Source: Azospirillum brasilense (GTDB lineage Bacteria; Pseudomonadota; Alphaproteobacteria; Azospirillales; Azospirillaceae). Taken from it: a stretch of 64,000 nt of DNA. Made by a program: the position numbers and the translations under genes. The DNA lies in NCBI RefSeq assembly GCF_007827795.1, contig NZ_VITI01000022.1, forward strand, positions 1-64,000, given 5' to 3'. Below the pieces are notes generated by a model. It had not been told where the DNA came from, ran no database searches, and saw only the letters and a program-made list of their open reading frames with translations. This document shows positions 35,939-44,030 of this stretch, one piece after another. Every line of letters begins with the position of its first letter. The stretch's first letter is position 1.

Positions 35939-36275
35939 GGGGGTCCTCGTTCTTCGGCAATTCTTGCGGCAGCTCGTCCGCCGGATTCAGCAGATGTTCG
36001 ATCATCACCACACCCGCCGCCCCGGCGGCGACCGCCAGGGCGAGGCGCGCGTAGTCGCGGTTGCGCAGGGCGTCGGCGGCAAGGCTGGCGGCGGCCAGCG
36101 CCGCACCGCCCTGCAGACCGTGGCGCAGGATGGTGCGCGGCGCGGGAGGCTCGGCGCCCGTCACCCAGCGGTCCTGGACGGCGGTCAGCAGGCCGGTCGC
36201 CACCATGCCGCGCGTGAAGTCGGCGGCGAGCGTGCCGGAGCCCCGCGCCTTGCCGCGCCGCTTCGCGCGCTTCAC
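35931..36275 (-). CDS. Small membrane protein of unknown function
   Basis: 114 residues. Basic N-terminus (MKRAKRRGKARGSG), then a helix region and two hydrophobic stretches (GGAALAAASLAADAL and LALAVAAGAAGVVMIEHLL). It overlaps both neighbours (8 and 4 bases), so it is translated as part of the metal-ATPase operon. No family recognised. Confidence 0.6.
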   Translation of the reverse strand: MKRAKRRGKARGSGTLAADFTRGMVATGLLTAVQDRWVTGAEPPAPRTILRHGLQGGAALAAASLAADALRNRDYARLALAVAAGAAGVVMIEHLLNPADELPQELPKNEDPHG

Positions 36276-36670
36276 GCGGCCCCCGAGGCGGCGGACGGCG
36301 TCGGTTCGGTCTTTGCCGGCTCCGCCGCATCGGTCTTTGCCGGCTCCGCCTCGGCGGGCACCACGGGTTCGGCAACCACGTCTTCCACCGTCTCATCAAC
36401 CGCCTCATCCACCGGTGTGACGAGGCGGGAGCGCAGACCGGCGGAGGTCCGCTCGATGGCCAGCAGGCCGGTGACCGCGGCCTCGCGCACCGCGGTCCGG
36501 GCCTTGCCGGCACCCTCGCGGGCGGCGGCCTTCACATCGACGGCCTTGACGTCGGTGGCCCTGAGGTCGGCGATCTTGGGATCGGCCTTGGCCTTGGCGT
36601 TCTTCACCATCCGGACGCCGATGGCCCCGGCGATCACACCGGACGCGAATGTCAGAAGCGGCAGCATCAT
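36272..36670 (-). CDS. DUF5132-like small membrane protein
   Basis: 132 residues. One N-terminal hydrophobic segment (MLPLLTFASGVIAGAIGVRMV) with a DUF5132-like look, followed by a long polar region rich in Ala, Glu, Lys and Pro (repeats such as EPAKTDAAEPAKTEP). The start ATGATG at 36670 has a good AAAGGAG site. Overlaps upstream and downstream genes by four bases each. Confidence 0.62.
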   Translation of the reverse strand: MMLPLLTFASGVIAGAIGVRMVKNAKAKADPKIADLRATDVKAVDVKAAAREGAGKARTAVREAAVTGLLAIERTSAGLRSRLVTPVDEAVDETVEDVVAEPVVPAEAEPAKTDAAEPAKTEPTPSAASGAA

Positions 36671-37029
36671 GGTCTCCTTTCCGGCACACCGCCGGCAAAG
36701 CCGGCGGTGGCGATGCGCAGCAGCGTCCCGGCCGCCGCGCTGGCTTCCCCGCGCAGCAGATCCGGCCACGCCGAGGGCGGGATCACCGTGGGGTCGTATT
36801 CGATGGTGCAGGACCGGGCGAGCGGGTTCAGCGCGACGGAACGGATGCCCTCCGCCCCGGATAGCGCCCGGTGCAGCGCCTTGGCGTCGTCCGCCAGCGC
36901 CGCCAGATTGCGCTCCGCGGCGCCGTCGAGCTTCAGCCGCACCCGGCCCGGAATGTGGTGCGCGATGGTCAGGGCGGCGGCCAGCCGGCTCAGGAATTCG
37001 TCGGGCATGCTCGGGTCGCGCTCGGTCAT
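36667..37029 (-). CDS. Stand-alone HMA2-like domain protein
   Basis: 120 residues. The segment HHIPGRVRLKLDGAAERNLAALADDAKALHRALSGAEGIRSVALNPLARSCTIEYDP matches the same fold as the ATPase N-terminus: IPGR motif in the first strand and the ESxxxxGSCTIxYDP pattern in the last. No CxxC is present, so it is unlikely to be a classic Cu chaperone. A second such protein is encoded just upstream. Confidence 0.68.
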   Translation of the reverse strand: MTERDPSMPDEFLSRLAAALTIAHHIPGRVRLKLDGAAERNLAALADDAKALHRALSGAEGIRSVALNPLARSCTIEYDPTVIPPSAWPDLLRGEASAAAGTLLRIATAGFAGGVPERRP

Positions 37030-37042
37030 TGAAAGCGGGCGT

Positions 37043-37522
37043 TCATTGGAAGAGGCGTTTGCGCTGCACGGTCATGTGGACGAGCATGAAGGCGACGAAC
37101 AGCGTGCCGAAGCCGGCATGGACGCGCTTGCCCACCCCCAGCGCCGCCAGGGTCGCCGCCATGCTGCCCATCATCCCGATCTTGGCCGCGCGGTTGATCC
37201 GCCATTTCAGCTCGGGAGCGGCCGGCTTGCTTTCCGCGACGGAGGCAGGCTCGTCCGGCTGCGGCGGAGCCTCCGCGGGGTACAGCACCGCCGTCAGCAG
37301 CGTCTCCACCTGGGACCGGGCTTCATCCGGCGCCACCGCGGCGGAGTCGTAGCTCAGCAGAAAGCTGCCCACCGCCGGGTTGCTCTCGGTCACCCGGACG
37401 GCATCCAACGCTTCCAAACGTCCCAGCGCTTCCTGGAAGCGGTCCGTCCGGCGCAGCAAGGGGTGGCGCACGCGGATGCGTCCGGGCACCGCCGATGCGA
37501 TGGGAGAGGTCCGTCCGGTCAT
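37043..37522 (-). CDS. HMA2-like domain fused to a membrane helix pair; first gene of the ATPase operon
   Basis: 159 residues. Residues 10-75 are HMA2-like (SAVPGRIRVRHPLLRR, then SNPAVGSFLLSYDS), a Pro/Ala-rich linker follows, and residues 110-159 hold two hydrophobic stretches (KIGMMGSMAATLAALG and HAGFGTLFVAFMLVHMTVQ). The start at 37522 (MTGRTSPIASAVPGR) is chosen; the 18 codons above it look non-coding. The gene opens the six-gene operon. Confidence 0.68.
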   Translation of the reverse strand: MTGRTSPIASAVPGRIRVRHPLLRRTDRFQEALGRLEALDAVRVTESNPAVGSFLLSYDSAAVAPDEARSQVETLLTAVLYPAEAPPQPDEPASVAESKPAAPELKWRINRAAKIGMMGSMAATLAALGVGKRVHAGFGTLFVAFMLVHMTVQRKRLFQ

Positions 37523-37572
37523 TGCCCGTTCTCCTGCGTCAGCCGCGGTCCACCCACACGGCCAGGGACCGT

Positions 37573-37707
37573 TCAATGGCTGCCCAGAATATCCATAACT
37601 TCACAATGGTGAAACATTTCCCGCCCTTGCGCATCGGCGTCGGGCGCAAGGCCGCGTTGCAAAAATGCCGCGCCCTCATCCATGAAGTGCAGGGCGAGGA
37701 GCATCAT
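37573..37707 (-). CDS. Possible 44-residue small protein before the ATPase operon
   Basis: An ATG-ATG frame begins MMLLALHFMDEGAAFLQRG and ends HCEVMDILGSH, rich in His, Met, Cys and acidic residues near the C-terminus (MFHHCEVMD). It ends 51 bases before the operon start, in a gap of 253 bases. The sequence is coherent but short, with no clear ribosome site. An inverted repeat TTCAC-AATG-GTGAA overlaps it (37600-37613), so the stretch may instead be regulatory DNA. Confidence 0.28.
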   Translation of the reverse strand: MMLLALHFMDEGAAFLQRGLAPDADAQGREMFHHCEVMDILGSH

Positions 37708-37775
37708 GGCACCGTGGCCGCGGTCCGCTTCCGGCTCTGGAACTTGCTTTCCGGCGTGATAGAGCAAAGTCCAGC

Positions 37776-38975
37776 TCACAGATCCGGCGGGGTGCGGGCC
37801 GGCAGATGCAGGGTCGCCAGGGTGCCGCCCCCGGAGCGCGAGGCGATGGTGAAGGACCCGCCCAGCCGGTCCGATGCCAGATTGTCCACGATGTTGAGGC
37901 CGAGCCCGACCGACCCCGTGCCGCGTCGGGTGGTGAAGAAGGGCTCCAGGATGCGCCCGGCGGTCCCCTCCAGGATGCCGGCCCCGTCGTCGGCGACGGA
38001 CAGCAGGACCGTCTCCGGCCCCGACGCCATGGCCCCGACCGTTACCAGCCCGCACCGCCCCGCCGGAAAGGCGTGGTCCAGCGCGTTGCGCACGAGCTGC
38101 TCCAGGATCGTCGACAGAATTGCCGGGTTGCTGACCATGCGCAGGTCGGCGGGGCAGTCCACGGCCATGCGGTGCCCCAAAGGCTCCCACTGCGGGCGCA
38201 GGCTCTCCGTCACCTGTTCGAGGAAGGGCCTCAGCGCGATGGTCTGGCGCAGCCCGCCATGGTCCGCCGCCACCCCTTTGAAGCAGCGCACGATCTCCCC
38301 GGCGCGCGCGATGGTGCCGGACAGCAGGGCGGCCAGCTCCCCGGCGCTCGCCAGGAAGCGCTCAAGCTCGGCGCGGCGGAGCTGGTTGGCGGCCAGCCGC
38401 TCCGTCATCGCGGCGACCCGGTCGCCGAGATGGGACGCGCTGCCCAGCGCCACGCCGATGGGCGTGTTGATCTCGTGGGCCACGCCGGCGACCATCTGGC
38501 GCAGCGCCGCCATCTTCTCGCGCTGGGCCTGGGCCAGCTTGCGCGTGCGCTCGCGGACCAGCGCCTCCAGATGCTCGTTCTCGTCCTTCAGGCTGCGGTT
38601 GGCCCGGCGCAGCGACAGGTGGGTGGCGACGCGGGCGCGCACGATGGCCGGGCTGAAGGGCTTGGTCACGTAATCGACCGCCCCGGTCTCCAGCCCGAAG
38701 GCCTCCTCCTCGGGGCTGGACAGGGAGGTGATGAAGATCACCGGAACGTCGGCGGTGGCCGGGTCGGTCTTCAGCAGCCGGCACACCGCGTAGCCGTCCA
38801 GCCCCGGCATCATCACGTCGAGCAGCACCAGCTCCGGCGGGTCGGCGGAGGCCAGCTCCAGCGCGCGGCGGCCGGAGGTGGCGAAACGCACCTCGTGCCG
38901 GTCCTCCAGCACGCTGGCCAGCGCCCGGATGTTGGCCGTGTCGTCATCGACGATCAGAATGTGACCACCGTTCAC
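37776..38975 (-). CDS. REC-histidine kinase (response regulator fused to HisKA-HATPase)
   Basis: 399 residues. A receiver domain (D10-D12 pocket, phosphoacceptor D53 in LLDVMMPGLDG, K105 in TKPF), a short coiled coil (residues 120-150), then a histidine kinase: H-box with H167 in VAGVAHEINTP and HATPase motifs NALDHAF, DDGAGIL, FFTTRRGTGSVGLGL. The best start is a GTG at 38975 that overlaps the upstream stop by four bases (GTGA); the ATG at 39008 lies inside that gene. Receives phosphate from the hybrid kinase upstream, probably. Last gene of the unit. Confidence 0.82.
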   Translation of the reverse strand: MNGGHILIVDDDTANIRALASVLEDRHEVRFATSGRRALELASADPPELVLLDVMMPGLDGYAVCRLLKTDPATADVPVIFITSLSSPEEEAFGLETGAVDYVTKPFSPAIVRARVATHLSLRRANRSLKDENEHLEALVRERTRKLAQAQREKMAALRQMVAGVAHEINTPIGVALGSASHLGDRVAAMTERLAANQLRRAELERFLASAGELAALLSGTIARAGEIVRCFKGVAADHGGLRQTIALRPFLEQVTESLRPQWEPLGHRMAVDCPADLRMVSNPAILSTILEQLVRNALDHAFPAGRCGLVTVGAMASGPETVLLSVADDGAGILEGTAGRILEPFFTTRRGTGSVGLGLNIVDNLASDRLGGSFTIASRSGGGTLATLHLPARTPPDL

Positions 38976-41900
38976 GGTGTCGTCTCCCGGTCCCGTTCCC
39001 TGTTGCATGCGGCGGTGAGCCGTTCCAGCGCCACGCGGGCGGCGGCGAAGTCCAACGCCTCCACAGCGTGCCCCATCCTGTCCAACGCCTCGTCATGGCC
39101 ATGCCCGGCCAGAAGCCCGCGCAGAGCGGCGAAGCGGGCCGCCGCCGACAGGCTGCCGCTGCGCAACGCCTCCTCCAGCAAGCGCAACGCCTCTTCCCAG
39201 CCGTCCGGACGGTCCGGACGAACCGCCGGGACGTCCGGCGCTCCCTCCGCGGCCATCTCCAGGGCGCGCAGCGTTTCCGCCGAGGCCAGCGCGGGGCCGA
39301 GGACGGCGGACAGGTCGGCCACGAGGCCGGGGATCGCATCCCACCGCCCCTCGCGCGCCGCCCGTTCCAACGCCGCGGCGGCCTCGCTGGCGGCCCTCGC
39401 CCCGATCGTACCGGCGCTGCCGCGCAGCCCGTGGGCGAAGCGTTCCAGCGCCGGCCCGTCACCCGCGCTGCGCAAGTGCTCCAGCCGGACCGGCGCGTCG
39501 CCGTAGCGGTCGAGAAAATCCAGGATCGCCCGGCGCAGCGTGCCCACCCGCCCGTTCATCCGCGCCAGCGCCGGGGTGAGGTCGAACCCCTCCAGGTCGT
39601 CGGGAAGTCCGGCATCCATCTCCGCGGCCTCGTTGGTCGGCGGAGCCTCCCGCCGCCCGAACGGCTTCAGCCGGCGGTTCAGCACGGCGACGAGGCGGTG
39701 CGGCTCCACCGGCTTGGCGATGTGGTCGTCCATCCCCGCGTCCAGACAGCGCCGCCGCTCCTCTTCCAGGGCGTGGGCGGTCATGGCGATGATCGGCAGG
39801 CGGTCGGGGCCGCACTGGCGGCGGATCGCCCGCGCCACCGCGAAGCCGTCCATGTCCGGCATCTGGACGTCGGTGAGCAGAGCGGCGTAGTCCGCCCCCG
39901 GCTCCAGCGCCAGCCGCACCGCCTCCCCGCCGCTGCCGACCGCGGTGACGGCCAGCCCGGCGTCCTCCAGCAGCTCCCGCGCGACCAGACGGTTCACGGC
40001 GTTGTCGTCGACGACCAGCACGCGCAGGCCGCGCAACGGCTCGTCCACCTGCAAGCCCGCAAGCCCCGGATCGGCCAGGGCGGGCAGCGCCCCCACAGCG
40101 CCGTCCTGCACGCCGACCGTGACCGTGAAGCGGAAGGTGCTGCCCAGGCCGGGGGTGCTGTCCACGGCGATGCCGCCGCCCATCATGACGGCCAGCCGCC
40201 GGCTGATCGCCAGCCCCAGCCCGGTTCCGCCGTAGCGGCGGGTGGTCGAGCTGTCGGCCTGGGCGAAGGGTTGGAACAGGCGGGCCACCTGCTCCGCCGT
40301 CATGCCGATGCCGGTGTCGCGCACGGCGAAGCGCAGTTCGGTCTCCGCATCCTCCCCCGTCGCTCGCGGCGCGGCGGTCACACCGAGGACCACGCTGCCG
40401 CTCTCCGTGAACTTGACCGCGTTGTTGACGAGGTTGAGGAGCACCTGCCCCAGCCGCAGCGGGTCGCCCAGCAGGGCGGTGGGCACGTCGGGGGCGATCT
40501 CCAGCCGCAGAACCAGCCCCTTCTCCTCGGCGGAGAGGGCGGCGGTGCCGGCCACCATATCCAGCACGGCGGACAGGTCGAAGGGCACGCGCTCCAGCGT
40601 CAGCATGCCCGCCTCGATCTTCGAGACGTCGAGGATGTCGTTGATGATGCCGAGCAGCGCCGTGGCTGAGGCGCGGATGCGGGTCAGGTAGCCGCGCTGG
40701 CGCGGCGGCGGCCCGGCGCGCAGGGCGAGGTGGCTGAGGCCGAGGATGGCGTTCATCGGCGTGCGGATCTCGTGGCTCATATTCGCCAGGAAATCGCCCT
40801 TGGCGCGCGACGCCTCCTCGGCGCGGCGGCGGGCCTCCTCCACCTGCTGCTGGCGGCGCGCGATCTCGTCAAGGAAGTGGCGGATCGAGCGGGAGATGGT
40901 GGCGATCTCGTCGGTGCCGCCGTCGGGCAACGGCGTCTCCCGCCCCTCGACCCGGTCGAGCACCGCGTCGTTCAGCCGGACCAGACGCAGGGTCAGGAAG
41001 CGGCGCAGATACAGATACACGCCGAGCGCCACCAGGAAGCCCAGCGCCCCCAGCCCGATCAGGATGCGGTTCTGCGTCGCGGCCAGTTCGGACAGGCCGT
41101 CCGCCTCGCCCGCCGCCGCCGCGTTGATCCGTTCGAACAGCGCGTGGGAGATCTTCACGACCTCCTCGACCATCACCAGCACCTGGTTGGTCAGCGCCTT
41201 GCTGCGGGCGATGGCCGCCTGCCGCTCCATCAGGCTGGGCAGCAGGCCGGTGGGGCCGAGCAGAGCCACCTCCAGCCGCCGGTGCAGGGCGGCGAAGCGC
41301 TCCGCCTGTTCGGGCGGCAGCCCGGTATGGAGCGCCGGCAGGGCCGACAGCGCCGCCGCCGCGTCCTTCTGGGCGCGCGCGATCTCGCGCTGGAACCGGC
41401 TGTTGCCGGCGTGGGTGCTCTCGTTCAGCACGCGGTTGACCGTGTTGGTCCAGGCGGTCAGCGGTCCCAGCCGGTCTGCCGGCAGCGTCGGCAGCACGGC
41501 GGCGACCAGCGCGCCGGCCTCCGCCGACAGACGGCGGGTCTCGTCCAGCGCGTCGTCGGTCCGCGCCGCCGCGTCGATGCGCTCGGCGACCAGCCGGTCG
41601 AGGTCCGCCACCGTCGGGACGAGCGTTCCCAGCACGCCGGCCAGCGTCGCACCGCCCTCGATGTCGGAGAGGGCCTGGGCCGACCGGGTGACCGCCGTCA
41701 GGTTGGCCGTCAGCTCGGCCAGGGTGACCCGCCGTTCGGGATGGCTGGTCGCCCCGCCCAGCCGGGTCGCCTGCGACAGCACCTGCTGCAGGCCGCCGTT
41801 CAGCACCGCCCCGGTGGTGATGCGCGGCAGCGCCCCGTTGGACAGGTCCGACAGGGCGTGGCGGAACTGCGCGAGGTCGTAGAGAGCCGCACCCGACACG

Positions 41901-42010
41901 CCGAGCAGCACGCCCACCATGACCAGAAGGCCCAGCCCGACGCGCCGCCCGACGCCGCCCCGGAAGGGCGCGCGCGGGACCGGCGCGGTCGAGGCTGGCT
42001 CCGTCGTCAT
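38972..42010 (-). CDS. TorS-like hybrid sensor kinase
   Basis: 1012 residues. Two membrane spans (about 26-48 and 317-337) frame a periplasmic helical domain of about 270 residues like the TorS sensor. A HAMP region follows, then HisKA with H413 (FLANMSHEIRTPMNAILG), HATPase (about 520-640), a receiver (about 690-810, LLTDVQMPDMDG), and a C-terminal HPt domain (HGLRGSAGTIGA). This is the full tripartite TorS/BvgS-like order. In E. coli TorS reads a periplasmic partner, TorT. Here the gene upstream encodes a degenerate nucleotidase that may play that part. Confidence 0.88.
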   Translation of the reverse strand: MTTEPASTAPVPRAPFRGGVGRRVGLGLLVMVGVLLGVSGAALYDLAQFRHALSDLSNGALPRITTGAVLNGGLQQVLSQATRLGGATSHPERRVTLAELTANLTAVTRSAQALSDIEGGATLAGVLGTLVPTVADLDRLVAERIDAAARTDDALDETRRLSAEAGALVAAVLPTLPADRLGPLTAWTNTVNRVLNESTHAGNSRFQREIARAQKDAAAALSALPALHTGLPPEQAERFAALHRRLEVALLGPTGLLPSLMERQAAIARSKALTNQVLVMVEEVVKISHALFERINAAAAGEADGLSELAATQNRILIGLGALGFLVALGVYLYLRRFLTLRLVRLNDAVLDRVEGRETPLPDGGTDEIATISRSIRHFLDEIARRQQQVEEARRRAEEASRAKGDFLANMSHEIRTPMNAILGLSHLALRAGPPPRQRGYLTRIRASATALLGIINDILDVSKIEAGMLTLERVPFDLSAVLDMVAGTAALSAEEKGLVLRLEIAPDVPTALLGDPLRLGQVLLNLVNNAVKFTESGSVVLGVTAAPRATGEDAETELRFAVRDTGIGMTAEQVARLFQPFAQADSSTTRRYGGTGLGLAISRRLAVMMGGGIAVDSTPGLGSTFRFTVTVGVQDGAVGALPALADPGLAGLQVDEPLRGLRVLVVDDNAVNRLVARELLEDAGLAVTAVGSGGEAVRLALEPGADYAALLTDVQMPDMDGFAVARAIRRQCGPDRLPIIAMTAHALEEERRRCLDAGMDDHIAKPVEPHRLVAVLNRRLKPFGRREAPPTNEAAEMDAGLPDDLEGFDLTPALARMNGRVGTLRRAILDFLDRYGDAPVRLEHLRSAGDGPALERFAHGLRGSAGTIGARAASEAAAALERAAREGRWDAIPGLVADLSAVLGPALASAETLRALEMAAEGAPDVPAVRPDRPDGWEEALRLLEEALRSGSLSAAARFAALRGLLAGHGHDEALDRMGHAVEALDFAAARVALERLTAACNRERDRETTP

Positions 42011-43530
42011 CGACGCTCGGTGATGCGGCCGTCGATGCGGGGCGACACCGTCCCCCGGTCGGTCAGATGCTGGGCCATGATCTCCCACAGCAGCTTGCCG
42101 CCGGCCCCGGAGGAGGAGGGGAAGGCGCCGGGCGACTTCAGCATGCCGTAGCCGTCGCCGCCCTGGGCCAGATAGGTGGGCAGGGCCACCGAATAGGTGG
42201 CGTTCGGGTCGAGCGGCTTGCCGCCCACCGTGACGGAGACGACGCGGCTGCCCGCCGGTTGCTTCAGGTCGTAGACCACCGCCATGTTGGACGGGTGGAG
42301 GAAGCTGCCCTTCTGGTTGTCCACCCCGGCGGCGCTGACCTCCAGCGCCTCGCGCAGGGCCTTGCCGGTCAGCGGGACGGCGATGATGGAGTCGCGGAAG
42401 GGCAGTTCGCGCTGGATGTCGCGGCGGGTCAGCACGGCTCCCGCCTCGTACTGGCGGTTGCCGCGGATGTTGCCGCCGTTGATGAAGGCCAGGTCGGTGT
42501 TGAAATGGCCGCGCATGGCGTCGGCGATCAGCGAGGCGAAGGCGTTCTCGCCGGTGCGTATCGCGGCGCGGCGGGTGTCGAGCGGGGTCGCCGTCGTCCC
42601 GACGGTGATGTCCAGCAGTTCCGACAGGCGGGTCAGATAGACGCCGACCCGCTTTTCCATCGCCGGGTCCGGCACCAGCCCGGCCAGCGGCACGATGGCG
42701 GCGCCGGCCAGCGCGGGCGGCGCCTTGCCGTCGCCGTCCAGCTTCAGGACGAAGGCCGATCCCTTCACGTTGACATGGACGCCGAAGACTTTTCCGTTGC
42801 CGGCCTCCAGCACGTCCTTGCCGCTGGCGGAGAGTTGGAGCAGCGCGTCGATGGCGGGTTCGCCGCGCAGCGCCTCCACCGCCTCCGGAGTGTTGTCCAG
42901 GATGGCGACCACATAGACGGCCCCCTGCGCGCGCAGGGCGCGGGCCTCGGCGGCGATCGTGGCGGGGGGCCGGACCTCGATGTCCGGCACGATGTACTGG
43001 ACGGTCAGTTCCGGCGAGATCGCCGAGACCACGCCGATCTTGCCCACGGGCGTGTCGAGCAGCGCCGACGGCTCCAGCCCCTCCATCACCTTGCCGGTGT
43101 TGCGGTCGATGGTGTTGGCGCTGACGAAGGGGAAGCGCGCCTCGTAGCTGCGCAGCGTCAGCTCGTCCTTGCCGAAGCCGAGATCGCGCTTGGTCACCGC
43201 CATCATGTCGGGCTGAAGCTCGTTCAGCAGGTCGATCATGTGGGCGCCCCGGTCGAAGGTGGACAGGACACCCGCGGCCAGCGACGCGCCGCCGTGCAGG
43301 AACAGGGTGCCGCCCTCCACCCGCGTGGTGCGCAGCAGCGTGGCGAGGTTGGCGAGGCCGCCCTCACCCTCCACCGGTTCGATGTCGGCCATCGTCGAGG
43401 TGAAGACGATCGACAGCTCCGCCCCCGACGCGACCGGCGCGAAGGCGCCGAGCGCCGCGACGGCGCAGGCGGCCATGACGGCACGCCAGCCGGAAAAACG
43501 CCACACCCCACCATCGCCGCGCTTCGGCAT
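42007..43530 (-). CDS. Periplasmic 5'-nucleotidase-like protein lacking metal ligands
   Basis: 507 residues with a signal peptide (to about residue 37, PVASG-AE). The overall layout is UshA-like: an N-terminal metallophosphatase domain and a C-terminal 5_nucleotid_C domain. The N-terminal metal ligands are gone: the NDxH motif reads FTSTMAD (43-49), GGD reads GGAS (80-83), GNHE reads TKRDLG (113-118), and both late His motifs are replaced (AILDNT, LQLSASG). The C-terminal nucleotide-binding part is kept (FINGGNIRGN, YLAQGGDGYG). Likely a binding or sensing protein, not an enzyme. Overlaps the TorS-like kinase by four bases. Confidence 0.8.
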   Translation of the reverse strand: MPKRGDGGVWRFSGWRAVMAACAVAALGAFAPVASGAELSIVFTSTMADIEPVEGEGGLANLATLLRTTRVEGGTLFLHGGASLAAGVLSTFDRGAHMIDLLNELQPDMMAVTKRDLGFGKDELTLRSYEARFPFVSANTIDRNTGKVMEGLEPSALLDTPVGKIGVVSAISPELTVQYIVPDIEVRPPATIAAEARALRAQGAVYVVAILDNTPEAVEALRGEPAIDALLQLSASGKDVLEAGNGKVFGVHVNVKGSAFVLKLDGDGKAPPALAGAAIVPLAGLVPDPAMEKRVGVYLTRLSELLDITVGTTATPLDTRRAAIRTGENAFASLIADAMRGHFNTDLAFINGGNIRGNRQYEAGAVLTRRDIQRELPFRDSIIAVPLTGKALREALEVSAAGVDNQKGSFLHPSNMAVVYDLKQPAGSRVVSVTVGGKPLDPNATYSVALPTYLAQGGDGYGMLKSPGAFPSSSGAGGKLLWEIMAQHLTDRGTVSPRIDGRITERR

Positions 43531-43674
43531 GGGTACCCCCTTCTGCCATCCCTGTTCCTTCAGGATGGTTCTTCCCGTATTCGGGTGGGGGAGTTCAAGG
43601 CATATCCACGCATGCCGGGGAACATTCCCGTGACAAAAACCCCTGTCGAAACAAGGACAAGAGCAACGACCGGA

Positions 43675-44001
43675 TCAGGCCTCCTCGTCCTGCCAGGGGT
43701 AGGCCAGCGGAACCTCGCGGAAGGCGAAGCGGTCGAGATGGCGTTCCAATGCCCCTTTCAATGCGGCGAGATGCTCGGCGGAGCTGGTGTCCAGCCGGCA
43801 GTCCAGCGAGTCCGGCCGGGCCTGGAGCGTCAGGATGGCGTCGCCCGGCCAGTCGGCGCCGCGGGCGTCGCGCGGGAAGACGACTCTCCCCGCCTCCGGC
43901 GTGTATTCCACCGCCAGATTGTGCGCCCAGTGCTTGCAAAGCTGTTGAAGGTAGCGGCTGCCGTTCGGGGTCGGAACGCGGACGCTGCTGGCGTGTCTCA
44001 T
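43675..44001 (-). CDS. DUF2218 domain protein
   Basis: 108 residues, nearly all DUF2218 (YLQQLCKHWAHNLAVEYTPEAGRVVFP, then LDRFAFREVPLAYPWQ). Three His and a Cys in the CKHWAH segment may bind metal. It is typically encoded beside iron-uptake genes and PadR regulators, as here. The ATG at 44001 is favoured because GGAAGG sits six bases upstream; an ATG six bases earlier would be immediately after that site. Confidence 0.8.
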   Translation of the reverse strand: MRHASSVRVPTPNGSRYLQQLCKHWAHNLAVEYTPEAGRVVFPRDARGADWPGDAILTLQARPDSLDCRLDTSSAEHLAALKGALERHLDRFAFREVPLAYPWQDEEA

Positions 44002-44030
44002 GTTCATCCTTCCATGCGGTGGCGGTGTGT

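Noticed and set aside
33441..37522. Magnetosome or copper-export operon
   Set aside because: No Mam-type proteins and no CPC or CxxC copper motifs are present.
42007..43530. Functional UshA-type nucleotidase
   Set aside because: All five metal-ligand motifs in the N-terminal domain are replaced.
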